Positions 1-5,500 of a stretch of 5,608 nt of DNA are shown here, piece by piece. The DNA is from an uncultured Lachnospiraceae bacterium. Lineage in GTDB: Bacteria; Bacillota_A; Clostridia; Lachnospirales; Lachnospiraceae. The stretch covers positions 1 to 5,608 of the forward strand of contig CAMYVI010000176.1 of assembly GCA_947302185.1 (NCBI GenBank). Direction: 5' to 3'. The notes under the pieces were generated by a model. That model saw only the letters and a program-made list of their open reading frames with translations. It did no database searches and was not told where the DNA came from. The number at the start of each line of letters is the position of its first letter. The first letter of the stretch is position 1. A program made the position numbers and the translations under genes.

Positions 1-18
1 ACACCATGCGCGGCGCGG

Positions 19-40
19 CAAGAACGCCGAGGCATTCTTG
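19..40 (-). other. hairpin just after the small membrane-protein gene, no U-tract
   Basis: Arms 19-27 and 32-40 pair around a 4-nt loop. On the minus strand CAAGAAUGC pairs with GCGUUCUUG with one G-U wobble; on the plus strand that position is a C-A mismatch, so the structure suits minus-strand RNA. It starts four bases after the TGA of the gene ending at 44, where a terminator would be expected. However, the following bases (18 down to 1) are GC-rich with no run of T, so it does not look like a standard intrinsic terminator. It could be a 3'-end stabiliser. No gene can be assigned in 1-43. Confidence 0.35.
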
Positions 41-43
41 ATA

Positions 44-301
44 TCAATATCCGTATGAGAGTCCGTTTACATAGTCAACATAGTCTGTCATATTGACTTC
101 TGTTGCAGTAACAGCCGCTGCATCTTCTTCCGATGGCCTAGTTGCCATCTGGTAAGCAGATACGCCGAACCATCCGATAAAAACTACCAGAACAGCTGCT
201 ACAACACCTTTCTCGATTTTCTCGATTCTCTTCTCTTTCTTGAGGATTTTCTTCTTATTCTTTTTATAGTCTTTATAGGCTTCAACCTTTTTCTGACTCA
301 T
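44..301 (-). CDS. small single-pass membrane protein, function unknown
   Basis: I do not recognise a function for this 85-residue protein. Residues 1-31 are strongly basic and probably helical (about half Lys/Arg, with heptad-like spacing through KKILKKEKRIEKIEK). A single hydrophobic segment follows at about 32-50 (GVVAAVLVVFIGWFGVSAY), then an acidic outer stretch (PSEEDAAAV, 56-64) and a Tyr-rich tail ending NGLSYGY. By the positive-inside rule the lysine-rich end should be cytoplasmic and the tail outside; there is no lipobox or clear cleavage site. The basic tail could touch nucleic acid, ribosomes or acidic lipids, but that is inference. The start ATG (299-301) is preceded by GGAAGG (310-315 on the plus strand) at a usable distance. 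The gene lies downstream of the DegV-like gene in the same direction, with no strong terminator between them, and has its own promoter at 383-411. Confidence 0.8.
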   Translation of the reverse strand: MSQKKVEAYKDYKKNKKKILKKEKRIEKIEKGVVAAVLVVFIGWFGVSAYQMATRPSEEDAAAVTATEVNMTDYVDYVNGLSYGY

Positions 302-346
302 AAATACGACCTTCCTTTTCTTTAAGTCCGATTCTGCGGCTCTGCC

Positions 347-367
347 TTACCGGACGTCTTCCGGCAA
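347..367 (-). other. leader hairpin before the small membrane-protein gene
   Basis: On the minus strand TTGCCGGA (360-367) pairs with TCCGGTAA (347-354) around the loop AGACG, giving 8 bp with one G-U wobble. A competing small hairpin, GGCA-TTT-TGCC at 363-373, shares the same bases, so the two cannot form together. The stem falls within the predicted 5' leader (transcription start near 376) and about 45 nt ahead of the start codon. It is not followed by a T-run, so it is not a convincing terminator for the upstream DegV-like gene. Regulatory meaning is unknown. Confidence 0.3.
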
Positions 368-382
368 AATGCCACAAGCCAT

Positions 383-411
383 ACTATACCACGAAGAAAT
401 TCAAATGACAA
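383..411 (-). promoter_or_regulatory. sigma-A promoter for the small membrane-protein gene
   Basis: Reading leftward, the -35 is TTGTCA (406-411), the spacer is exactly 17 bp, and the -10 is TATAGT (383-388), preceded by TGG to give an extended -10 (TGG-TATAGT). Each hexamer matches consensus at 5 of 6 positions. The -35 lies within the last codons of the DegV-like gene, whose stop is at 401-403. Predicted transcription start is near 376, leaving a leader of about 75 nt before the ATG at 301. Confidence 0.65.
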
Positions 412-1240
412 CAATGATTCCTCCGTCATTTGCATAAACTGTCGAAAGGCCTCCCGTCTCCTGAACGATAACATCCCTGACTTTCATGCGCTTTAAAATA
501 GCATCACGGACCATGATAGCCCGATCGTGACAATTTACATAGCTTATGCCGAGAATCTTTTCCTCAGGATTCGCTGTTCCGGCTACAATGTGATCGACCA
601 TCTTTATGAGCGCTTTATTAGATCCGCGGGCCTGATCGATCTGTTCGATTATTCCTTCATGATTTCCTATGCAGATAGGTTTAATCTTAAGTACAGTAGC
701 GGCGAGAGCTTTCAGTCTGCTGAGACGACCGTTCTTTCTCAGGGTCTCGAGATTATCAAGTGTAAAATATGTGAGCTTTTCATCATTCCAGGCTTCGATC
801 TTTTCGACGATTTCCTCAAATGATGCGCCTGCCGCTTCCATCATTGTGATCATATGAACAATAATAGTCTCGCCCACTGATGTTGATCTTGAATTAAAAA
901 CATGTATTTTAGCGTCAGGATACTTATCGGTATACATATCCTTCGCAATCATAGCGCTTTGATACGAGCCGGAAAGCTCTGCGGAAATGGTCACACCGTA
1001 CACATGATCCGCTCCGCAATCATACTCTCTGAAATACGCGTCAGGAGAGGGACATGCCGTTTTAGGGCATGTGGGAGAATCTGCAATTTTTTTGACCAGG
1101 ACCTGCTGGCTGATCGTTCCGTCATCAATAATCTCCTCATCACCGATCATAAGCGTAAGAGGTACGATTCTGTATTCATCTTTCCCCTTGAAATCGTCAT
1201 TCAATTCCCCTGCACTGTCCATTGCGATTCTGAACTTCAT
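401..1240 (-). CDS. DegV family (FakB-like) fatty-acid-binding protein
   Basis: Members of this family bind a single fatty acid; FakB proteins present it to the kinase FakA for phosphorylation and entry into phospholipid synthesis. This protein has 279 residues, the usual length. Family signatures in order: MKFRIAMDSAGEL (1-13), the pocket segment PTCPKTACPSPDAYF (56-70), ISAELSGSYQSA (85-96), SRSTSVGETI (117-126), LETLRKNGRLSR (164-175) leading into LKIKPI (184-189), and a C-terminal GGLSTVYANDGGIIVVI. The C-terminus differs from the THxGPGA-type ending of well-studied FakB proteins, so the partner or ligand may differ. The start is ATG 1240, with AGGGGAA (1245-1251) about five bases upstream. 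An in-frame ATG at 1282 is rejected because the promoter -10 (1273-1278) lies inside that extension. No fakA gene is seen nearby, so the fatty-acid role rests on the family alone. Cytoplasmic; no signal peptide. Confidence 0.9.
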   Translation of the reverse strand: MKFRIAMDSAGELNDDFKGKDEYRIVPLTLMIGDEEIIDDGTISQQVLVKKIADSPTCPKTACPSPDAYFREYDCGADHVYGVTISAELSGSYQSAMIAKDMYTDKYPDAKIHVFNSRSTSVGETIIVHMITMMEAAGASFEEIVEKIEAWNDEKLTYFTLDNLETLRKNGRLSRLKALAATVLKIKPICIGNHEGIIEQIDQARGSNKALIKMVDHIVAGTANPEEKILGISYVNCHDRAIMVRDAILKRMKVRDVIVQETGGLSTVYANDGGIIVVI

Positions 1241-1272
1241 AGCATTCCCCTGAATATTTATATTCTTAAAAA

Positions 1273-1301
1273 ATTGTAGCATAACTACAAATCATTCTCA
1301 A
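1273..1301 (-). promoter_or_regulatory. sigma-A promoter of the DegV-like gene
   Basis: Reading leftward, the -35 is TTGAGA (1296-1301), the spacer is 17 bp, and the -10 is TACAAT (1273-1278). Each hexamer matches consensus at 5 of 6 positions. Predicted transcription start is near 1266, giving a short leader of about 25 nt with the ribosome binding site AGGGGAA before ATG 1240. This promoter decides the start codon, because the longer open frame begins upstream of the -10. Confidence 0.7.
1274..1290. promoter_or_regulatory. operator-like dyad over the DegV-like gene promoter
   Basis: TTGTAG (1274-1279) and CTACAA (1285-1290) are perfect inverted 6-mers separated by 5 bp, a 17-bp dyad typical of a homodimeric repressor site. 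It covers most of the -10 hexamer and half of the spacer, so a bound protein would block RNA polymerase. TTGT-N-ACAA dyads are common for GntR-type and some other regulators, but no regulator gene is present in the window and the binding protein is unknown. A 6-bp palindrome in AT-rich DNA can also arise by chance. Confidence 0.35.
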
Positions 1302-1335
1302 GAAAAAGATATTTACACCAAATAGGCAGAAATCT

Positions 1336-1355
1336 TGTTCCGGAGTTCCGGAACA
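1336..1355. repeat. perfect inverted repeat after the lipoprotein gene (possible weak terminator)
   Basis: TGTTCCGG (1336-1343) and CCGGAACA (1348-1355) form a perfect 8-bp stem with a 4-nt loop. With one bulged T at 1336, the flanking ATCT/AGAT (1332-1335 and 1355-1358) could extend it. In the minus-strand RNA it begins a few bases after the TAG stop of the lipoprotein gene (1359-1361), the place for a terminator. The downstream sequence reads AAGATTTCTGCC with only a short T-run, so termination would be weak. It also lies about 80 bp upstream of the predicted start of the DegV-like transcript and could instead be a protein-binding site. Confidence 0.4.
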
Positions 1356-1358
1356 GAT

Positions 1359-2675
1359 CTATTGTACACAATACTCAATAATACTTGCTGCATTTCCTGC
1401 CGTAATCTTCGTAGGGTTGGTGTAGAACACCCTTTCAAAATTGTCACCGTCGATCATAGCCGCCGCACTGTTTCCTGCCCACTCAGCCTGTGCTTTGTAG
1501 TCATCAAAGACAGTCCCGGTCATTCTTCCGTCCAGTATAGCCCGCATTGCCTCCACATTACCTACCGCACCGATAATATAAAGATCCCTGCCGTCCTTAA
1601 GCCCCATCTCTGCAGCCGCATCCGCTGCCCCGAGCGCCATCTCGTCATTTCCGCAGAATATCACTTCCGTCTCCCCGTTCAGTTTGCCAAGTGCATCGGA
1701 AATCACATTCTTTGCCTTTTCACGCTCCCAGTCGGCCTTTTGCAGCAGCAGCATCTCCGTTTTGATGCCGTTCTCATTCAGCTCACGAACAGAATACTCT
1801 GATCTCGCACAACCGGTCCGATCATTCGGATCACCCTGCAGCATAATATATTTGACGACACCGTCGCCGTTTATATCACCCTGATTATTAAGTGACGCAA
1901 CAATCGCTCCCTGGTCCGTACCTGAACGGATTCCGTCAGGACCTGCATAGCAAGCCTTGATCTGACTGCTTTCCCACCGAATTTCTTCCGATTCATCCGG
2001 TTCGCTCATTATATACACAATCGGAACGCTCCTTCGGTCACACATATCGGTTATTTCCGAAATATTATTCACATCACACGGAGCGACAATTATTACATCC
2101 GGCGATTCGTTAAGAAGCAGCTGAACCTGTTCTTTCTGAAGATCCGCATCAAGTCCGCAATCAAGCATTCGGATGTTATCTTCCGTAAATCCCTGGGTTC
2201 TGACCATATAGGCGACCATCGCCTCATACATCATACCGACTCTCGAATCCAATCTCTCGGAAAGTGAGACAGCGACCCTGTTGTTTCGATACGGAGAGAG
2301 CTCTATCAATCCGATTGTTCCAGCTGGATTCCCATCTGCATCTATCAGTGCATTATCATCTCTCCTGATCACACCGTAACCGGCTCCTCCTTCGGATACT
2401 ACAGTGTCATCCGCCATAATATAGACGAATTCCGAGCTCCCGTCCTCGCGGGTAAGCATTCCGCCTGAGACGGCATCCCGGCTTATTCTCTCCTTCACCG
2501 AAAGTTCTTCACCATTTACTTCATTTTTTTCCTGCTTCGCAGCAGAAATATCTTCCACAGCTGTCATGCTCGTACCGCTCTCATCTGTCGCCGGATATCC
2601 GGTCTCATTTCCCTTGCCGCAGCCGCTGAAAGCCAGGATACATGCAAGCACTGTGAACATCAGAGTCTTTTTCAT
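1359..2675 (-). CDS. MglB-like sugar-binding lipoprotein with atypical binding site
   Basis: This is a 438-residue solute-binding lipoprotein. MKKTLMFTVLACILAFSGC is a signal peptide with lipidation Cys19. The periplasmic-binding fold starts near residue 131 and resembles the galactose/glucose-binding protein MglB. The EF-hand-like calcium loop DINGDGVVK (267-275) and the matching Glu337 in TEVIF are kept, as are Arg291, Trp316 and Asn343-Asp344 (GNDEMALGA), and the GTVFDD segment aligns with the MglB hinge region. By my eye alignment other E. coli MglB sugar contacts are changed: His152 to Asp285, Asp154 to Thr287, Asp236 to Val371, Asn256 to Asp391, and Asn91 to Met223. The ligand may therefore not be galactose or glucose. 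Residues 20-130 form an unassigned region, much longer than a usual lipoprotein linker. No permease or ATPase genes are adjacent, so it may serve a transporter elsewhere or act as a sensor. The start is ATG 2675, since it opens a proper signal peptide and has AGAGGT eight bases upstream; the open frame to 2783 overlaps the divergent gene. Confidence 0.85.
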   Translation of the reverse strand: MKKTLMFTVLACILAFSGCGKGNETGYPATDESGTSMTAVEDISAAKQEKNEVNGEELSVKERISRDAVSGGMLTREDGSSEFVYIMADDTVVSEGGAGYGVIRRDDNALIDADGNPAGTIGLIELSPYRNNRVAVSLSERLDSRVGMMYEAMVAYMVRTQGFTEDNIRMLDCGLDADLQKEQVQLLLNESPDVIIVAPCDVNNISEITDMCDRRSVPIVYIMSEPDESEEIRWESSQIKACYAGPDGIRSGTDQGAIVASLNNQGDINGDGVVKYIMLQGDPNDRTGCARSEYSVRELNENGIKTEMLLLQKADWEREKAKNVISDALGKLNGETEVIFCGNDEMALGAADAAAEMGLKDGRDLYIIGAVGNVEAMRAILDGRMTGTVFDDYKAQAEWAGNSAAAMIDGDNFERVFYTNPTKITAGNAASIIEYCVQ

Positions 2676-2699
2676 ATTTTCATACCTCTTTTTGTATGC

Positions 2700-2736
2700 T
2701 AAACTATATCTTAACATGCGGCTTCGGAGGAAACAA
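2700..2736. promoter_or_regulatory. divergent, overlapping candidate promoters
   Basis: The 63 bp between the two divergent starts (2676-2738) must hold both promoters. Leftward, TTGTTT (2731-2736 on the plus strand as AAACAA), 17 bp, then TAAGAT (2708-2713), preceded by TGT as an extended -10, could drive the lipoprotein gene. Rightward, TTTTCA (2677-2682), 17 bp, then TAAACT (2700-2705), preceded by TGC, could drive the gene at 2739. Each hexamer matches consensus at only 3-4 of 6 positions, so both are tentative. The two -10 regions would face each other a few bases apart, so the two transcripts may compete. Confidence 0.3.
2726..2730 (+). promoter_or_regulatory. ribosome binding site fixing the start at 2739
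   Basis: GGAGG, eight bases before ATG 2739, is a near-perfect Shine-Dalgarno sequence. It supports the plus-strand gene as real and argues against extending the opposite-strand lipoprotein frame to 2783. Confidence 0.8.
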
Positions 2737-2738
2737 GA

Positions 2739-3239
2739 ATGATAGCACTGCACATCCTCGATACAAAGGAATTCATGAAGCATTTTCTGCTATTAAAGAC
2801 ATTTGACCGATTCAATCTGTCTGAATGTTCCGTCACAACATTCTGTACTTTCACGATCGACGGAAACTGGCAACGGGACTTTTATGACCCTGACGGGGAG
2901 AACGTATTGTATGACCGGAACCTTGCGCCGTGGAGTTCTCTCCGAGAGTACTGTTTCTCCATTATCAGAGGAAAGCACACACCGCTCAGTTTCAAATTCG
3001 TTTTCGTTCTGCCCGAAGAAATGGTTCCCGAGTTCCTTACTTCAAACGGTCTGACTACTGAACCCGACGAAATCGGAGGGCTTTTCCTTAATATATCCTT
3101 CCGGAACAAAAAGCTGCTTCTCACGACCGGGACGGCACTTCGCACATTTACCCTTGACCGCTCAGTGGACACTGCCTGGGATCTCTACGTGCAAAGTTTT
3201 CTCAGGAAATACGGTGTAGCTGCTGAGACCGCAGAATAA
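2739..3239 (+). CDS. DUF5721-like protein, function unknown
   Basis: This 166-residue soluble protein has no signal peptide or membrane segment. It resembles a family I recall as DUF5721, seen mainly in Lachnospiraceae and relatives; that is recognition, not a search. Visible motifs are TFDRFNLSECSVTTFCTFTIDG (21-42), WSSLREYCFSIIRGKHTPL (65-83) leading into SFKFVFVLP, and GGLFLNISF (113-121) followed by LTTGTALRTFTLDRSVDTAWD (128-148). Alternating hydrophobic stretches suggest a beta-rich fold. No catalytic motif is evident. It is the only plus-strand gene in the window, transcribed divergently from the lipoprotein gene and converging on htpG, with which it shares a bidirectional terminator. 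The start is fixed by GGAGG at 2726-2730. Neighbouring genes give no real clue to its role; family members are often encoded alone. Confidence 0.85.
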   Translation: MIALHILDTKEFMKHFLLLKTFDRFNLSECSVTTFCTFTIDGNWQRDFYDPDGENVLYDRNLAPWSSLREYCFSIIRGKHTPLSFKFVFVLPEEMVPEFLTSNGLTTEPDEIGGLFLNISFRNKKLLLTTGTALRTFTLDRSVDTAWDLYVQSFLRKYGVAAETAE

Positions 3240-3247
3240 AAAAACAA

Positions 3248-3283
3248 GCCCGGCAATCACACAGACGTTGTGACCTGCCGGGC
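3248..3283. terminator. bidirectional intrinsic terminator
   Basis: GCCCGGCA (3248-3255) pairs with TGCCGGGC (3276-3283). An inner TCACA (3257-3261) pairs with TGTGA (3269-3273) around a 7-nt loop. On the minus strand the stem is followed by TTGTTTTTTTATT, a strong U-tract, and ends htpG, whose stop is at 3294-3296. On the plus strand it is followed by CTTTCCGTATTTATTTT, a weaker U-tract, and ends the gene stopping at 3239. Both convergent genes lie within about 10 bases of the stem. Confidence 0.9.
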
Positions 3284-3293
3284 CTTTCCGTAT

Positions 3294-5378
3294 TTATTTT
3301 GTGAGAAGGAGCATTATTTCGTTCGACCTCTTTACAAATGCTGTCATCTCCTCCTGTGTAAGAGGCTTATGCGATATCATCGCAAGGTCATAAAGCTGTT
3401 TGCAGATAACCGGAACACTCTGAGCTTTTTTATGTGTGAGAACAAACCTGACCATCGGATGATTTGCATTCAATACCAAAGTCTCCCGGCTGCCGAACAT
3501 TGACGGATCGTTCCCCATACCGTACATCTTCATCATATCCTGCATGCGGCGGTTCTCTTCCGAAAGCGTCATCACAGCAGCCACATCATCATCTTTCATA
3601 TTCTGGACTTTGACATCCAGCTTATCGTTCTCAAGATGCTTGCGGAATGTAGCTGTCAGGGAGTCGATATCCTCCTGACTGACTTCTTCCTCGCCGAGGA
3701 AATCATCTGCCACTTCAGAATCAATCCGGGCAAATTTCAGCTTCTCATTTCTCTGCTCAAGCTGCGTAATGAACGGCTGATCGATATTGTGCTTCAGAAT
3801 AACGGCATCTTTCCCGTTTTTTCTGAACATAGCGATATACTGTGCCTGCTGCACTTCATCCGTAACATAGAATACTGTGGATTTCTCAGGCTCTTTCGGT
3901 TCACTGTCGTCTATTTTTTCGCCGGTTTCCGTATCAACAACATCCTGAATCGTTTCTTCCTCTTCAGTATTCTCTGTTGAACCTGTCTCGCCGGAAGCAG
4001 TCTCTTCAGCAGATTTCTCTTCTGCATTCTCCTCCGCTGAAGCAAGTTCATTCTTCTCTACATACTCCTTAAGTGTCAGATACTTGTCATCCAGATCTTT
4101 AAAGAGCATATAATCCATCATCTTATCAGCGAACTTTACATCCCTCACGCAGCCGTACTTGATGAACGGAGAGATATCATCCCAATACTTTTCATAATCT
4201 TCTCTCTGTGTCTTGCACATACCTGCAAGTTTATCGGCTACTTTCTTACTGATATAATCACAGATTTTCTTTACCGTACCGTCATTCTGAAGCGCTGAGC
4301 GGGATACGTTAAGCGGAAGATCCGGGCAATCAATTACACCCTTGAGAGTCATCAGGAATTCCGGAATGACTTCTTTGATGTTGTCTGCAATAAAGACCTG
4401 ATTGTTATATAACTTGATCTGTGACTCAAGCGCATCATATTCCGTATTGATCTTCGGGAAATAAAGAATACCGCGAAGATTGAACGGATATTCTGTTCTC
4501 AAGTGAATCCAGAATAACGGCTCCTTATAATCATTAAAGACCCTGTGATAAAAGTCTTTATATTCATCATCCTTGCACTCGCTGGCCATCTTGGTCCAGA
4601 GCGGATTCGTATCGTTTATAGGCTTCTTTTCCGGCTTCTCTTCCGGTACCGGAGCCTCTTCGCCTTTTTCCTCCGCCTCAGCTTTGGCCTTGGCATTCCT
4701 CTCCTCTCGCCTTGCGTCTTCTTCCGCTTCGCGTTTTTTCGCTCCCTCGCTCACGTCCTCGAGATAAATCGGAATCGGCATAAATGAGCAGTATTTCTGA
4801 AGAACCTCGCGTACGCGGAATTCATTGCAGAATTCATATGAATCATCGTTCAGGAAAAGTGTGATTTCCGTACCGATTCCGCTCTTTGTCCCTTCTTCGA
4901 TCGTGTAGTCCGACTGACCGTCACTCTCCCAGTGAACGGGTTTTTCTCCCTCTATGTAGCTCAGTGTATCGATGTGAACTTCATCGGCTACCATGAAAGC
5001 CGAATAAAAACCGAGACCGAAATGACCGATTATCTGATCCTGATCTGTCTTTCCTTCATATTTTTTAAGAAATTCAGAAGCACCCGAGAAAGCGATCTGT
5101 GTGATATACTTCTCAACTTCATCATAAGTCATGCCGATGCCGTTATCGATGAACTTCAAAGTCTTATCATCAGGATTAACGATAACATGGACCTGATATT
5201 CGTATTCACCTTCCGGTCTGAATTCACCGACGCCTTCCAGTTTTTTCAGTTTTGTGATAGCGTCACATGCATTCGCCACCTGCTCACGCACAAAAATATC
5301 GTGATCCGAGTAGAGCCATTTCTTGATAATCGGCAGCATATTTTCACTGTTGATAGATAACTTGCCTGTTTTTGCCAT
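3294..5378 (-). CDS. htpG: HtpG, Hsp90-family molecular chaperone
   Basis: HtpG is a cytosolic dimeric ATP-driven chaperone that remodels client proteins, often with DnaK. The 694 residues show all domains. The N-terminal GHKL ATPase has Glu32 (catalytic base position) in REQVANACDA with Asn36 and Asp39, the DNGIGM loop (78-83), the lid GHFGLGFYSAFMVAD (118-132) and GTEITLFL (169-176). The middle domain has HLRTEYPFNLRGILYFP (292-308) and the catalytic Arg360 in LPLNVSRSALQ. The C-terminal dimerisation domain runs to LLLTK. It is longer than the roughly 625-residue E. coli protein because of two charged inserts: 211-255 (Lys/Glu/Ala/Pro) between the N and middle domains, and about 444-500 (Glu/Ser/Thr) late in the middle domain. 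The start is ATG 5378, five bases after GAGGTGAT; a GTG at 5387 lies within that ribosome binding site and is rejected. Transcribed alone from a CIRCE-associated promoter with a roughly 150-nt leader. Confidence 0.97.
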   Translation of the reverse strand: MAKTGKLSINSENMLPIIKKWLYSDHDIFVREQVANACDAITKLKKLEGVGEFRPEGEYEYQVHVIVNPDDKTLKFIDNGIGMTYDEVEKYITQIAFSGASEFLKKYEGKTDQDQIIGHFGLGFYSAFMVADEVHIDTLSYIEGEKPVHWESDGQSDYTIEEGTKSGIGTEITLFLNDDSYEFCNEFRVREVLQKYCSFMPIPIYLEDVSEGAKKREAEEDARREERNAKAKAEAEEKGEEAPVPEEKPEKKPINDTNPLWTKMASECKDDEYKDFYHRVFNDYKEPLFWIHLRTEYPFNLRGILYFPKINTEYDALESQIKLYNNQVFIADNIKEVIPEFLMTLKGVIDCPDLPLNVSRSALQNDGTVKKICDYISKKVADKLAGMCKTQREDYEKYWDDISPFIKYGCVRDVKFADKMMDYMLFKDLDDKYLTLKEYVEKNELASAEENAEEKSAEETASGETGSTENTEEEETIQDVVDTETGEKIDDSEPKEPEKSTVFYVTDEVQQAQYIAMFRKNGKDAVILKHNIDQPFITQLEQRNEKLKFARIDSEVADDFLGEEEVSQEDIDSLTATFRKHLENDKLDVKVQNMKDDDVAAVMTLSEENRRMQDMMKMYGMGNDPSMFGSRETLVLNANHPMVRFVLTHKKAQSVPVICKQLYDLAMISHKPLTQEEMTAFVKRSNEIMLLLTK

Positions 5379-5383
5379 AAGTA

Positions 5384-5391
5384 TCACCTCT
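5384..5391 (-). promoter_or_regulatory. htpG ribosome binding site
   Basis: AGAGGTGA in the transcript, a strong Shine-Dalgarno sequence, ends five bases before ATG 5378. It contains the GTG at 5387, which therefore cannot be the real start. Its AGGUG core (5385-5389) can pair with UACCU at 5409-5413 (four Watson-Crick pairs and one G-U) around an AU-rich loop of 19 nt, a weak structure that might partly hide the site. Confidence 0.8.
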
Positions 5392-5395
5392 TATT

Positions 5396-5422
5396 ATAAA
5401 TTCAAATCAGGTAGTTGCGAAA
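5396..5422 (-). repeat. htpG leader direct repeat, copy proximal to the start codon
   Basis: ATAAATTCAAAT (5396-5407, plus-strand reading) is identical to 5458-5469, 62 bp away. Each copy is followed by a similar block, AGGTAGTTGCGAAA here and GACAGTTCGCAAA in the other copy. The two look like diverged duplicates of a 27-28 bp unit. The central GCG of one is CGC in the other, so the two copies are also complementary there. Confidence 0.6.
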
Positions 5423-5484
5423 TTCTGTCCCTGTCATACACAGTTTCACAAATCCCCATAAATTCAAATGTCGACAGTTCGCAA
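5415..5484 (-). other. long-range stem in the htpG leader
   Basis: TTGCGAA (5415-5421) is complementary to TTCGCAA (5478-5484), and CTGTC (5425-5429) to GACAG (5473-5477). That makes 12 bp interrupted only by a 3-nt bulge (5422-5424), enclosing 43 nt. A second CTGTC at 5431-5435 offers an alternative partner. The base of the stem lies about 24 nt before the htpG ribosome binding site. It may be an RNA structure or the inverted ends of a small inserted repeat. Confidence 0.5.
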
Positions 5485-5485
5485 A
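5458..5485 (-). repeat. htpG leader direct repeat, distal copy
   Basis: Second copy of the leader repeat: ATAAATTCAAAT at 5458-5469 followed by GTCGACAGTTCGCAAA. It differs from the proximal copy by small insertions and by the GCG/CGC swap that lets the copies pair. Confidence 0.6.
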
Positions 5486-5500
5486 GAACGCCGATAAAAC

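Noticed and set aside
1..58. Possible end of a plus-strand gene (frame 2 reads HHARRGKNAEAFLISISV then stop at 56-58)
   Set aside because: Only a short open stretch is visible at the edge, it overlaps the end of the minus-strand gene, and no family is recognisable; sequence left of position 1 is needed.
1052..1072. 7-bp inverted repeat ACATGCC/GGCATGT inside the DegV-like gene
   Set aside because: It follows from codons of the near-palindromic peptide SPTCPKTACPSP, a segment expected in this DegV subgroup, so coding constraint explains it.
902..1279. 125-residue plus-strand open frame opposite the DegV-like gene
   Set aside because: It lies entirely antisense to a well-supported gene, has no recognisable motif or ribosome binding site, and reads as a shadow of codon bias.
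1238..1282. ATG at 1282 as the start of the DegV-like protein
   Set aside because: The promoter -10 (1273-1278) lies downstream of that ATG, there is no good ribosome binding site there, and the family normally starts at MKF (1240).
2673..2783. Upstream start at 2783 for the lipoprotein
   Set aside because: It would add 36 residues before a proper signal peptide and overlap the divergent gene; ATG 2675 has AGAGGT upstream.
4932..5360. 142-residue plus-strand open frame opposite htpG
   Set aside because: It is fully antisense to the conserved ATPase domain of HtpG and has no family features; the same applies to the other plus-strand frames within htpG and the lipoprotein gene.
5376..5387. 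GTG at 5387 as the htpG start
   Set aside because: This GTG is part of the Shine-Dalgarno GAGGTGAT; the ATG at 5378 has ideal spacing and begins the expected MAKTGKL N-terminus.
5408..5457. Transposon insertion flanked by a 12-bp target duplication in the htpG leader
   Set aside because: The 50 bp between the two ATAAATTCAAAT copies has no terminal inverted repeats of its own and the similarity extends beyond the 12 bp, which fits a diverged duplication better.
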